64,000 nt of DNA from Streptomyces sp. NRRL F-6676 (GCF_000725625.1 NZ_JOHS01000007.1:186001-250000); one strand, 5' to 3'; positions 51,871 to 60,544 are shown, counted from the stretch's first letter. Notes: generated by a model from the letters alone, not told the origin. Numbers and translations are program-made.

Positions 51871-53136
51871 GTGCGCGGCGCCGGCGCGGAGCGGACGGAC
51901 GCGGGTGTGGGCGCCGGCGCGGGGCCGGAAGACATGAGGGACACGACGATGAGCGGGAGCGGAACGGACATGAGCGGGGCGGGCATGAGCGGGGCGGGCA
52001 TGGACAGCGGGGCGGACGGGAACGGCGTGACGGCCGCCGCCGGGACGGAGCCGGAGAACGGCGGCGCCGTGAACGCGACGTCGGCGGACGACGGTTCGGC
52101 GGACGCCACTTCGACGGACGACGGCTCCGTCGACGGCCTGGGCACGTGGCGCGCGTGGGCGCGGGCCACCGTCCCCGCCGACCGCGCGGCGGCCGAGGCG
52201 GGCGTCCGGGCGGCCTACCGGGAGGCCGGGCTCCCCGAGCCCGAGCGGATCGTGTGGGCCGGGTCCCCGCGCGCGGCCGTGTCGTTGATACGGGAGCTGA
52301 CCGACCGGGGCGCCTGCGTCCGGGACGCGGTCCGTGACGCCCCCTGGGCCGCCGAACGCGCCCGGCTGCACGCCGAGTTGGGCGCCGGCGGCTGGTCGGA
52401 GCACTGGGCGGCGACGGGCGGCCGGCTGTGGGAGTCCACGCAGGCGCTGGTGGACCGGATCAGGACCGGGGTGCTGGAGGATCTGGCCGGCGGGACGACG
52501 GGCAAGGAGGCGACGGCGATACGGCTGCTGCTCCTGGAGGCGGTGCTCGGGCAGCACGACGCGCCGTGGCTCGCCGCGTTCGCCCCGGCCGGCGGCCCGT
52601 TCGAGGCACTGACCGAGGTGTGCCGCGGCGCCGGCTGGTGGTGGCCGTACGCCCGGGTCGCCGTGATGTCGGAACGGCCCGTGTCGCTGCACCAGGACGA
52701 GGCGGGGCGGCTGGACAACGGGGAGGGCCCCGCCCTGGCCTACCCGGACGGCTTCGCCCTGCACGCCTGGCGCGGCATGCCGGTCCCGGCCGACTTCCTC
52801 ACCGAACTGGCGACGCTGACGCCGGTACGGATCCACAAGGAGGAGAACGCCGAACTGCGGCGCGTGATGCTGGAGTACTACGGCTACGACCGCTACCTCA
52901 AGGACTCCGACGCCAAGCCCCTGCACCGCGACGAGACCGGCACCCTGTGGCGCATCGACCTCGTAGGTGACGAACCGCTGGTGATGGTGGAGGTGCTCAA
53001 CTCCACCCCCGAGCCGGACGGCACGCACCGCACCTACTGGCTCCGCGTGCCCCCGAGGACCCGCACGGCGAAGGAGGGGGTGGCCTGGACGTTCGGTGTC
53101 GACGCGGAGGTGTACGCGCCGTCGCAGCAGACCTGA
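51871..53136 (+). CDS. DUF6745 protein
   Basis: Up to 421 aa from GTG 51871; ATG 51934 or one of several later ATG codons may be the true start, since the first 85 residues are a Gly/Met/Ser/Asp low-complexity tail with MSGAG repeats. The conserved part starts at GLGTWRAWARATVPADR and includes GWWWPYARVAVMSERP, YPDGFALHAWRG and LWRIDLVGDEPLVMVEVLNSTPEPDG, the DUF6745 end. Function unknown. Forms a two-gene unit with the 108-aa protein, divergent from STM4015. Confidence 0.85.
   Translation: MRGAGAERTDAGVGAGAGPEDMRDTTMSGSGTDMSGAGMSGAGMDSGADGNGVTAAAGTEPENGGAVNATSADDGSADATSTDDGSVDGLGTWRAWARATVPADRAAAEAGVRAAYREAGLPEPERIVWAGSPRAAVSLIRELTDRGACVRDAVRDAPWAAERARLHAELGAGGWSEHWAATGGRLWESTQALVDRIRTGVLEDLAGGTTGKEATAIRLLLLEAVLGQHDAPWLAAFAPAGGPFEALTEVCRGAGWWWPYARVAVMSERPVSLHQDEAGRLDNGEGPALAYPDGFALHAWRGMPVPADFLTELATLTPVRIHKEENAELRRVMLEYYGYDRYLKDSDAKPLHRDETGTLWRIDLVGDEPLVMVEVLNSTPEPDGTHRTYWLRVPPRTRTAKEGVAWTFGVDAEVYAPSQQT
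51970..51999. repeat. Tandem 15-bp repeat in the DUF6745 leader
   Basis: ATGAGCGGGGCGGGC twice in perfect tandem (51970-51984, 51985-51999), encoding MSGAG-MSGAG. Each unit carries an in-frame ATG, so unit number could change start choice. Confidence 0.75.
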
Positions 53137-53143
53137 CGCACGG

Positions 53144-53965
53144 TCAGCCCGGGGCGCCGGGCGGCCGGCCCCCGTCGGCGAGAAACCGCGAGATCAGCTC
53201 GTACAGAACCCCGGGCCGTTCCAGATGCAGGTCGTGTCCGGTGCCGGGGACACTGACGGACGTCATGTCGGGGCGCTGCCGCAGCAGTTCACCGATCTCC
53301 GCGGGCGCGAGGAGGCTCGACCGGGCCAGGACGAGCAGGGTGGGGCAGGCGACCCCTCGCCACTCGCGGGCGAAGGAGCGCCTGGCCGGTTCAGTCAGTG
53401 AGCCGACCATGACATCCCGGTCGAAGCGCGGCCACAGCAGTCCGCCGCGCCGCTCGAGGCCGTCCGCCCAGCCCTCGCCGACGGGCCCGCCGCCGAAGAA
53501 CCGGACCGCTGCGTCGCGCGAGGAGAAGGGCACCGGCCACGAGTCCAGCCACGCCCCGATGCGGGCCGGGGCGTCCGGGTTCGGCTCGCCCGCTCCGGCT
53601 TCGACGAGGACGAGCGCGCGGACCAGTCCGGGATGCCGTGCGGCGGTGAGGACGGCCGTGTGCCCGCCGAGCGACTGACCGACCAGGACGGGTGAGTCCA
53701 GGCCCAACCGGTCCGCCACGGCGACGACATCCGTGACGTACGCGTCACGGGAGACGTCCGGCGGGAGGCGTTCGCTCGCGCCGTGCCCGCGCTGGTCCAC
53801 CGCGACGACCCGGTGCGTGGCGCTCAGCCGCGCGGCCAGGGCGTCCCATTCGCCGGCGTGGCCGGCCAGCCCGTGCAGCAGCACCACCGGCGGTCCGCCG
53901 CCGCCCCAGTCCCGGCAGACCAGCCGTACGCCGTCCCGGACGACCGTGCGCTCCGTCCACGTCAT
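53144..53965 (-). CDS. Alpha/beta hydrolase (haloperoxidase/epoxide-hydrolase group)
   Basis: 273 aa from ATG 53965. Oxyanion HGLAGHAGEWDALAARL, nucleophile VLVGQSLGGHTAV (Ser), acid near LLVLARSSLLAPAE, His in VPGTGHDLHLERP. Substrate unknown. It is the second gene after a TetR in the same direction (38 bp gap), so the two form one transcription unit under TetR self-control. Confidence 0.9.
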   Translation of the reverse strand: MTWTERTVVRDGVRLVCRDWGGGGPPVVLLHGLAGHAGEWDALAARLSATHRVVAVDQRGHGASERLPPDVSRDAYVTDVVAVADRLGLDSPVLVGQSLGGHTAVLTAARHPGLVRALVLVEAGAGEPNPDAPARIGAWLDSWPVPFSSRDAAVRFFGGGPVGEGWADGLERRGGLLWPRFDRDVMVGSLTEPARRSFAREWRGVACPTLLVLARSSLLAPAEIGELLRQRPDMTSVSVPGTGHDLHLERPGVLYELISRFLADGGRPPGAPG

Positions 53966-54003
53966 CCCCGCCCCCCTTCCTCACCGTCCCGTACCCCTTT
54001 CCC

Positions 54004-54585
54004 TCAGCCCTGTTCACGCAGGCCCGCGACGAGGAGGCGGACGAGCAGTCGCGCGTCGTAGTCGGGGTCGCGCTCGGCGCCGATGCAGAGGTTGCCGATG
54101 CCGTGCAGGAACTGCGGCGCGTCGAGGCCCGGGCGGATCTCACCGGCGGCCACGGCCGCGTCGAGGAGGTCCGCGCACACCGGCAGCAGCCGGTCGAGGA
54201 AGTAGGTGTGCAGGGTCTCGAAACGGGTGCTGTCGGTGCGCAATGCGGCGGCCAGGCCGTGTTTGGTGACCAGGAAGTCGACGAAGAGGTCCACCCAGCG
54301 CGCGAGGGCGGCGTGCGGTGTCGGAGCGGAGGCCAGCAGGGCCGGTCCGGCCTCGACGCAGGCGTCGACCTGGTGCCGGTAGACGGCGATGACGAGGTCG
54401 GCCCGGGTGGGGAAGTGCCGGTAGAGCGTGCCCATGCCGACGCCGGCCCTGGCCGCGATGTCGCGCACGGGCGCGTCCACTCCCGAGGCGACGAAGACCT
54501 CGGCGGCCGCGTCCAGCAGCGTCTGCTCATTGCGCCGGGCGTCCTTGCGCCTGGCCCCGGCCACCCGTGTGGCGCCGTCGTTCAC
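54004..54585 (-). CDS. TetR-family repressor
   Basis: 193 aa from GTG 54585; longer frames to 54753 pass through the operator repeats and are rejected. Helix-turn-helix: PVRDIAARAGVGMGTLYRHFPTRADLVIAVY. The C-terminal domain resembles that of the TetR at 31665 (VDLFVDFLVTKHGLAAAL). Divergent from hydrolase B and probably represses both it and the downstream hydrolase. Confidence 0.92.
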   Translation of the reverse strand: MNDGATRVAGARRKDARRNEQTLLDAAAEVFVASGVDAPVRDIAARAGVGMGTLYRHFPTRADLVIAVYRHQVDACVEAGPALLASAPTPHAALARWVDLFVDFLVTKHGLAAALRTDSTRFETLHTYFLDRLLPVCADLLDAAVAAGEIRPGLDAPQFLHGIGNLCIGAERDPDYDARLLVRLLVAGLREQG

Positions 54586-54620
54586 CGGGGCGCTCCCTTC
54601 TCGCACATCGGCGGATCGCG

Positions 54621-54673
54621 GGAACATTGCGAAGCGGAGCAACGTTCCGTATCGTGAGCGGAGCAACGTTCCG
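54621..54673. promoter_or_regulatory. TetR operator cluster
   Basis: AGCGGAGCAACGTTCCG occurs twice, at 54633-54649 and 54657-54673, a 24-bp period. The first copy also pairs with an inverted half GGAACATTGC at 54621-54630. The region covers both divergent promoters of TetR and hydrolase B. Confidence 0.8.
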
Positions 54674-54779
54674 CTTCTGCCCATCCTGGCAGCCGCAGGG
54701 CGTGGCGTCCATCCGCGCGCCCCGGCGCTCCCTGGGGACGCCTCACTCACCAACGCATACCGAACGGAAGGCTCGACCC

Positions 54780-55715
54780 ATGCCGAACACGGCCGACCTG
54801 CGGGAGACCGCTCCCCCGCCCACCCCTGTGGTCTCCCTGCGCCCGGTCCTCCTGCCCGCCCCGGGACGCGGCGACGACCTCCAGGTCCGCGTCTCCGCCC
54901 CCGCGAGCGGCGGTGACCTGCCGATCGTCGTCTTCTCGCACGGCTTCGGCGGATCGATGAACGACTACGGTCCGCTGGTGGACTACTGGGCCGCCTCCGG
55001 TTTCGCGGTCGTGCAGCCCACCCACCTCGATTCCCGGACGCTCGCCCTTCCCCCCGAGGACCCCCGCACGCCGCGCATCTGGCGTCACCGCATCGAGGAC
55101 CTGGTCCGCGTGCTGGACCACCTCCCCCTGCTGGAAGCCGCGGTGCCGGGCCTCGCCGGGCGGCTCGACCACGGCAGGATCGCCGTGGCCGGCCATTCCT
55201 GGGGCGCTCAGTCGGTGAGCACCCTGCTGGGCGCGCGCGTCCTGGACGACGAGGGCGTGCCCGGCGAGGACATGACCGACGGCCGGGTCACGGCGGGCGT
55301 TCTGCTGGCGCTGACCGGCCTCGGGGACAGTCTGACGCCGTTCGCCGCGGAGAACTTCTCCTTCATGAAGCCCTCGTTCGACGGGATGACCGCGCCGGCC
55401 CTCATCGTCGCCGGGGACAACGACCAGTCCCTCCTCTCCACCCGCGGTCCGGACTGGTTCACCGACCCCTACGTCTACAGCCCGGCCCCGAAGAGCCTGC
55501 TCACGCTGTCCGGGGCGGAGCACTCGCTCGGCGGCATCTACGGCCAGGAGGTGACGTCGACGACGGACGAGAGCCCCGCGCGCGTCGCGCTGATCCAGCG
55601 GCTCACGACGGCCTTCCTGCGCGACGCCCTCGTTCCGGGCGACACCGGCTGGCAGGCGGCGGCCGCCGCGCTGGAGGAGGGGCGAAACCCCCTGGGGAAG
55701 CTGGAGAGCAAGTAG
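54780..55715 (+). CDS. Alpha/beta hydrolase, chlorophyllase-like (paralogue B)
   Basis: 311 aa from ATG 54780 with GGAAGG upstream. Nucleophile AVAGHSWGAQ, oxyanion FSHGFGGSMNDYGPLVDYW, acid IVAGDNDQS, His SGAEHSLGG. Closely related to hydrolase A (41844-42836): same length class, same blocks, both next to a regulator. Here the regulator is TetR, there MerR. Cytoplasmic; ester or amide substrate unknown. Confidence 0.9.
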   Translation: MPNTADLRETAPPPTPVVSLRPVLLPAPGRGDDLQVRVSAPASGGDLPIVVFSHGFGGSMNDYGPLVDYWAASGFAVVQPTHLDSRTLALPPEDPRTPRIWRHRIEDLVRVLDHLPLLEAAVPGLAGRLDHGRIAVAGHSWGAQSVSTLLGARVLDDEGVPGEDMTDGRVTAGVLLALTGLGDSLTPFAAENFSFMKPSFDGMTAPALIVAGDNDQSLLSTRGPDWFTDPYVYSPAPKSLLTLSGAEHSLGGIYGQEVTSTTDESPARVALIQRLTTAFLRDALVPGDTGWQAAAAALEEGRNPLGKLESK

Positions 55716-55721
55716 TACGGG

Positions 55722-55777
55722 CTGCCGCGCCGCCACGCCGCTCGCGGGCCACACACTCCGGGAGCGGCGTGCGGCAG
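55722..55777. terminator. Long terminator hairpin after hydrolase B
   Basis: Nested stems CTGCCGC / GCGGCAG (55722-55728, 55771-55777) and ACGCCGCTC / GAGCGGCGT (55735-55743, 55762-55770). Confidence 0.65.
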
Positions 55778-55954
55778 TCGGGCAGCAGGCACCGCAGCCG
55801 TTTCATGGGCGCGCTGAAGGCGGGCAGGCGCAGCGAGGTCTGGCGACGGTTCCCGAACGTGGCCGGCAGGACCAGGGGACGGACGAAGGAGCCGCATCGC
55901 ATGGCCGAGGGCGGCCGCGCGCACGCGTTGCCGGTACGGCATACGATGCTGCTC

Positions 55955-56557
55955 ATGACGCAAGACCAGGACAGTGACGGCGATCTGGACAGTCTGGTGC
56001 GCAAGCGCATCCGTGCCCTGCGCCTGGCCCAGGGGTGGTCCCTGGAGGAGCTGGCCGCCCGGGCCAGGCTCAGCCAGTCCACGCTCAGCCGGATCGAGAC
56101 CGGACGGCGGCGGCTGGCCCTGGACCAGCTCGTCACCCTCGCCCGCGCGCTGGACACCTCCCTCGACCAGCTGGTCGAGACCGCCGTCGACGACGTCGTC
56201 TCCCACCCGGCGATCGACGCGGCCCGCGGGCAGCTGAGCTGGCCGCTGAAGGCGCAGCCCGGCGTGACCGTCGTACGGCAGCGCATGACCAACCCCCCGC
56301 CCGACAATCCCTCCCGGATGCGGGCCCACCCGGGCCACGAATGGCTCGTCGTGCTGTCCGGCACCGCGACCCTGCTGCTGGGCAACCGGCGGCTGCGGAT
56401 CGAGACCAACCAGGCGGCGGAGTTCCCCACGATGCTGCCGCACGCGATCGGGGCGGAGGGCGGACCCTGCGAGGTCCTGGGCATCTTCGACCGCGACGCC
56501 CGCCGCGGCCACCGGCGCGGCGAGGGCACCGACCGGCCCACGCGCCCGTCGTCCTGA
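55955..56557 (+). CDS. XRE regulator with C-terminal cupin domain
   Basis: 200 aa from ATG 55955. XRE helix-turn-helix: KRIRALRLAQGWSLEELAARARLSQSTLSRIETGRR. Cupin: GHEWLVVLSGTATLLLGNRRLRIETNQAAEFPTMLPHAI. Such XRE-cupin proteins often repress small-molecule catabolic genes. A TACGAT hexamer (55942-55947) lies seven bases before the ATG with TTGCCG 14 bp earlier and no ribosome binding site, so the message is probably leaderless. Confidence 0.9.
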   Translation: MTQDQDSDGDLDSLVRKRIRALRLAQGWSLEELAARARLSQSTLSRIETGRRRLALDQLVTLARALDTSLDQLVETAVDDVVSHPAIDAARGQLSWPLKAQPGVTVVRQRMTNPPPDNPSRMRAHPGHEWLVVLSGTATLLLGNRRLRIETNQAAEFPTMLPHAIGAEGGPCEVLGIFDRDARRGHRRGEGTDRPTRPSS

Positions 56558-56736
56558 CCGCTCCTCGCCGGGCGCGCCCTGCCCGGCCTCTCCTGGCCGC
56601 CGCCCGTGACCTACCGCTTCCTGCCGACCGCCTCTCGCCGCCCGCTTCTTGCGCGTCCGGCAGCACGGCCCGCCTCTTCCTTGCCCAGGCGGGGAACGGC
56701 CGGACCGTACGCGGCCGGGCCGCTTAGCGTGGCGGT

Positions 56737-57630
56737 ATGAACCACCCTTCCCCGCACGCGACACACCACCACGCCGACCGCCACGAGCACGAGCACACGC
56801 ACGACTCCGACGACCAGTCGGAGCTGCTCGACCTGGACGCGGAGGTGCTCGCCGGCCACCTCGCCTCCCTCATCGACTGGCTGCCCGTCAAAAGCGGCCC
56901 CCGCCGCATCGTCGATCTCGGCTGCGGCACCGGCGCCGGCACCTTCGCCCTGCTCGGCCGCTTCCCACAGGCGGAGGTGACGGCCGTCGACACCTCGGCC
57001 GCCCATCTGCACCGGCTGCGGGAGAAGGCGGCCGCGGCGGGCGTCGCCGACCGGGTCCGCGCCGTCACGGCCGACCTCGACGCCGCCGACTGGCCCGACC
57101 TGGGCACTCCCGACCTGGTGTGGGCGTCGGCCTCCCTGCACCACATGGCCGATCCGGAGCGTACGCTGCGCCGGGTGCACGCCCTGCTGGCCCCGGGCGG
57201 GCTGCTGGCGGCCGTCGAACTGGCGGGTTTCCCACGGTTCCTGCCCGCCGACGCCCCCGAGGCGGCCCCGGGCCTGGAGGACCGCTGCCATGCCGTGCTC
57301 GACCGCCACCACGCCGCACACCTGCCCCACCGCAACGCCGACTGGGCGACCCTGCTGGCGGGCGCCGGGTTCACCGTCGAGGACGAACGCACCCTCGCCG
57401 TCGACCTGAGGCCGGGCACGGACCTCCCGGCCGGCGACGACGCGGTCGCCCGTTACGCGCTGGGCAGTCTGCGCCGGATCCGCGACGGTGTCGCCCCCGA
57501 ACTGACGCCGCGGGACCTGGCCGCGCTGGACGAACTGCTCGCCCCGGACGGCCCGCAGGCCCTGCTGCGCCGGAACGACCTCGGGGTGCGCACCACGCGC
57601 ACGGCCTGGGCGGCCCGCCGCGCCGCCTGA
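56737..57630 (+). CDS. SAM-dependent class I methyltransferase with His-rich N-terminus
   Basis: 297 aa from ATG 56737. SAM motif I is IVDLGCGTGAGTFALL, motif II VTAVDTSAAHLHRL, then DLVWASASLHHMADPERTLRRV. The first 30 residues are His/Asp/Glu-rich (HATHHHADRHEHEHTHD), a possible metal-binding tail. TAGCGT lies six bases before the ATG without a ribosome binding site, suggesting leaderless translation. Substrate unknown. Confidence 0.88.
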   Translation: MNHPSPHATHHHADRHEHEHTHDSDDQSELLDLDAEVLAGHLASLIDWLPVKSGPRRIVDLGCGTGAGTFALLGRFPQAEVTAVDTSAAHLHRLREKAAAAGVADRVRAVTADLDAADWPDLGTPDLVWASASLHHMADPERTLRRVHALLAPGGLLAAVELAGFPRFLPADAPEAAPGLEDRCHAVLDRHHAAHLPHRNADWATLLAGAGFTVEDERTLAVDLRPGTDLPAGDDAVARYALGSLRRIRDGVAPELTPRDLAALDELLAPDGPQALLRRNDLGVRTTRTAWAARRAA

Positions 57631-57654
57631 GCCGCCTGAGCCGCCTGAGCCGCC
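57622..57654. repeat. Tandem 9-bp repeat at the methyltransferase stop
   Basis: GCCGCCTGA three times plus GCCGCC. Each unit contains TGA, giving a run of in-frame stop codons at and after the natural end (57630). Confidence 0.8.
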
Positions 57655-57691
57655 ACCAGGGTGACGAACCGACCGCGGCACAGGACGTGTC

Positions 57692-57719
57692 GGGGAACGC
57701 CGACGCTACGGCGTTCCCC
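57692..57719. terminator. Terminator hairpin after the methyltransferase gene
   Basis: Perfect 10-bp stem GGGGAACGCC / GGCGTTCCCC with an 8-base loop. Confidence 0.8.
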
Positions 57720-57803
57720 CCGCTCCTGGTAGTGCCCGCTGTACCCCGAGGTGGGCAGTGCGTGGGTTGGTGGGCGCGGGGGCGCGCGCGGGAGTCTGAG
57801 GCC

Positions 57804-59201
57804 ATGACACGACGCACGGCCATCCTCATTCCCTCGGCACTCCTCACCCTCGCCACCCTCGCCCCGGCCACACCGGCCCTTGCGGACACGGTGACCCACT
57901 CCCCGGCGCGGGTCTCGGTGGCGGACACGGCCGGCTCCGGCCGGGCCGCCGACCCGGTGGTGCGGGGCATCGAGCGCAGCGCCCGCACCCTGCGCACCAC
58001 CGACCCCGAGGACAGTCTGCGGGACCTGCGCGCGCTGAGCCCCATGATCGGGAACGCCGAGGTGGTGGGGCTCGGCGAGGCCACCCACGGCTCCGGCGAC
58101 TTCTTCCGCATGAAGCACCGGGTGCTGCGCTACCTCGTCCAGGAGAAGGGCTTCCGCGCCTTCACCCTGGAACTGCCCTGGAGCAGCGGGCTGCGCCTCG
58201 ACGACTACGTGGTGCACGGCAAGGGCAACCTGGAGGACATCGCGCACGACGAGTTCCAGGGCTCGTACGACCTCTGGAACAACCAGGAGTACCGCGACCT
58301 CATCGAGTGGATCAGGGACTACAACGTCCACCACCCGCACGACCCGGTGCACTTCGTGGGCGACGACATGGGGTACGCGGGTCCCGAGCTGTACGACCGG
58401 ATCACCGACTACGTGGCCGACGCGCACCCGGAGCTGCTGGACCGGGTCACGTCCCTCTACGCGGGCCTGAAGCCCACGACCGACGCCGCGACGTACGGCG
58501 AGCAGTACCTCGAACTGTCCCTGGCCGAGCGCAAGGACCGGGCCGAGCGCACCGGGAAGGTGCTCGACCTGCTGGCGAAGCAGCGCCCGGGGCGCGGCGC
58601 GGACGCCCGCGCCCAGCTGTGGGCGGTGCAGAACGCCCGGGCCGTGCACCAGATGGCCGAGGTCTTCTCCTTCGACATGAACGACGACGCCCAGGTCGTG
58701 GAGATGATGAAGTACCGCGACCGGACGATGGCCGAGAACACGCTGTGGTGGCACCGGCACACCGGCGACCGGATCATGCTGTCGGCGCACAACACGCATG
58801 TGTCCTACGACTCGTTCGACCCGCGCTATCCCAAGACCGAGGGCGCGTTCCTGCGCGACGCGCTGGGCACGGGCTACGTCAGCATCGGTTTCACCTTCTA
58901 CGAGGGCAGCTTCAAGGCGTTCGGCACGGACGACGGCGTGGTACGCACCCGCACGGTCGGCGGCGCGCGGCCGGGTTCGAACGAGTACACCCTGGACGAG
59001 GCCCGCCAGCGCGACTACATCCTCGACACGCGCACCGCCCCGCCCGCCGTGCGCGCCTGGCTGGACCAGCGGCACACCACCTACAACATCGGCGCGGGCT
59101 GGCCCGACACTTACCAGTACCAGATGGCGCTCGGTGAGGCGCACGACGTCCTCATCCACCTCCACGAGATCCACGCCACCACGTATCTCGGCGCTTCCTG
59201 A
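57804..59201 (+). CDS. Secreted erythromycin-esterase-family protein
   Basis: 465 aa from ATG 57804, GAGG upstream. Signal peptide ending ATPALAD (about residue 28). Catalytic-region motifs of the Ere family: VGLGEATHGSGDFFRMKHRVLRYL (Glu and His), FVGDDMGYAG, MLSAHNTHVSYDS (His). Ere enzymes hydrolyse the macrolide lactone, but most actinobacterial relatives have unknown substrates and macrolide resistance should not be assumed. Transcribed alone. Confidence 0.9.
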   Translation: MTRRTAILIPSALLTLATLAPATPALADTVTHSPARVSVADTAGSGRAADPVVRGIERSARTLRTTDPEDSLRDLRALSPMIGNAEVVGLGEATHGSGDFFRMKHRVLRYLVQEKGFRAFTLELPWSSGLRLDDYVVHGKGNLEDIAHDEFQGSYDLWNNQEYRDLIEWIRDYNVHHPHDPVHFVGDDMGYAGPELYDRITDYVADAHPELLDRVTSLYAGLKPTTDAATYGEQYLELSLAERKDRAERTGKVLDLLAKQRPGRGADARAQLWAVQNARAVHQMAEVFSFDMNDDAQVVEMMKYRDRTMAENTLWWHRHTGDRIMLSAHNTHVSYDSFDPRYPKTEGAFLRDALGTGYVSIGFTFYEGSFKAFGTDDGVVRTRTVGGARPGSNEYTLDEARQRDYILDTRTAPPAVRAWLDQRHTTYNIGAGWPDTYQYQMALGEAHDVLIHLHEIHATTYLGAS

Positions 59202-59236
59202 CGCACGGCGGGTGCGGCCCGGGCGGCGCGGCCCCG

Positions 59237-60127
59237 TCAGAGCGGGCGGGGCTCGTTGCCCGCTTCGTCCTCGTGTCCGGGGTGCGGAAGCGCGGGGCTC
59301 CGCCAGCCGAGCCGCGGGTCCGGCGCGGGCCGGCCGGCGCCGCCGGCGAGGTCCCGGATCTGGATCCGGACCGTGTGCGCCTCATGGAGGTTCAGCCGCA
59401 CGGTGTCGGCGTCGGGCGGTGCGGGCGCCGCCGGCCGCAGGGGCTCCACGGCCTCCTGGTGCCGCATCCCCGAGAAGGGGTTGCGCCAGAAGTGCGAGCG
59501 CGGGCTGCGCCAGCCGTAGCGCAGGGCGAGCAGCCGCAGGGAGATCGCGAACACCGACGCGCCCACGGCCGTACCGACATCGAGCAGTCCCGCGAGGTGG
59601 AGGACGGCGGTCGAGCCCGCTCCCACGAGGGCGGGCAGTGCGTACAGGTCACGGTCCCAGCGCAGCAGGGACGGCACCTCCATGGCGAGGACACTGGCCA
59701 GTACGCCGCCGCCGACGGCGCTCGCGGCACCGAGGGTGACGGCGGCGGGGAGGTTGAAGCCATGGACGAGTGCCTTGATGGTGCCGGTGACGCTGAACAG
59801 TCCGAGGGCGCCGGCGTCGGACACGTCGAAGATGATGCTCTTGCTCACCAGGAGATCGTCGTAGAGCCGGTGGCCGAAGTAGACGACGGCGGCTGCCACG
59901 AAGGGGGTGAAGTAGTAGCCGAGGTCGGTGAAGGCGGCCGGCGGCACCTGGAGGACGAGGTCGCGGAAGAGGCCGCCGCCCAGTCCGGCGGCCTCGCTCA
60001 GGATGACCGTGCCGAAGACGTCGAAGTCCCGTCGTACGGCGATGAACGCGCCCGACAGGGCGAAGGCGAAGATACCCAGGAGGTCCATGACGTACTGGGT
60101 CGCGCCGCTCAGTTCGTTGATCGGCAT
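59237..60127 (-). CDS. TRIC-type (UPF0126) cation channel protein
   Basis: 296 aa from ATG 60127, nine bases after GGAGG. Seven membrane helices in an internal duplication; YVMDLLGIFAFALSGAFIAVRRDFDVFG and GGGLFRDLVLQVPPAAF mark the first repeat, ASAVGGGVLASVLAMEVP the second. The last 80 residues form a cytoplasmic Pro/Arg/His-rich tail longer than usual. Prokaryotic TRIC proteins form monovalent cation channels. Confidence 0.88.
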   Translation of the reverse strand: MPINELSGATQYVMDLLGIFAFALSGAFIAVRRDFDVFGTVILSEAAGLGGGLFRDLVLQVPPAAFTDLGYYFTPFVAAAVVYFGHRLYDDLLVSKSIIFDVSDAGALGLFSVTGTIKALVHGFNLPAAVTLGAASAVGGGVLASVLAMEVPSLLRWDRDLYALPALVGAGSTAVLHLAGLLDVGTAVGASVFAISLRLLALRYGWRSPRSHFWRNPFSGMRHQEAVEPLRPAAPAPPDADTVRLNLHEAHTVRIQIRDLAGGAGRPAPDPRLGWRSPALPHPGHEDEAGNEPRPL

Positions 60128-60276
60128 CGGGAGGGGCCTCCGGGGCGGGGTGAGCAGGTGCGAGAGGTACGGCGGACGCCCTGCCCGGGACGAGGCACCG
60201 CTGGGGCGTCCGAGACGACAGACGTCTCCTGTGGCGGTCAAGTTCCCATACCGGCGCGGGAGTTACGCACTCGTGT

Positions 60277-60495
60277 CAGCCCCGCGCCGCCTCGTTGGCG
60301 GCGACGGCGCGCTCCAGCAGGGCGGGGTCGGCCAGGGGGCGGGGTGGCGCGGCATGAAAACGAGACGTCGTCGAAGGCCCGGGCGAGGTGGCCGTCGTGG
60401 AGTGTCGCGGCCGTCAACTGGCCCGGCGCCCGGTGCTGTCGGCGGACCCGGCGGACCTCCCCGGGGCACCTCGGCGCCGGTGAGCGCGTCGTGGC
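60277..60495 (-). pseudogene. C-terminal fragment of an unidentified gene, with frameshift
   Basis: Minus strand. The frame PGQLTAATLHDGHLARAFDDV can be joined to PLADPALLERAVAANEAARG-stop (60277) only by removing one T from a TTTT run (60357-60360). The composite has normal amino-acid bias and a proper stop, unlike the three uncorrected frames. It abuts the poly-G tract at 60496, which removes the front part. I could not assign a family. Confidence 0.45.
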
Positions 60496-60543
60496 GGGGG
60501 GGGGGGGGGGGGGGGGGGGCCGGGGGGGGGGGGGGCGGGGGGG
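60496..60543. repeat. Poly-G tract
   Basis: 24 G (60496-60519), CC, 14 G (60522-60535), C, 7 G (60537-60543). Far beyond anything else in the window and placed at the broken 3' end of the GntR gene. More likely a sequencing or assembly fault than biology. Confidence 0.9.
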
Positions 60544-60544
60544 C

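Noticed and set aside
57804..59201. Macrolide resistance gene
   Set aside because: The motifs place it in the erythromycin-esterase family, but a signal peptide and lack of other resistance genes give no support for macrolide as substrate.
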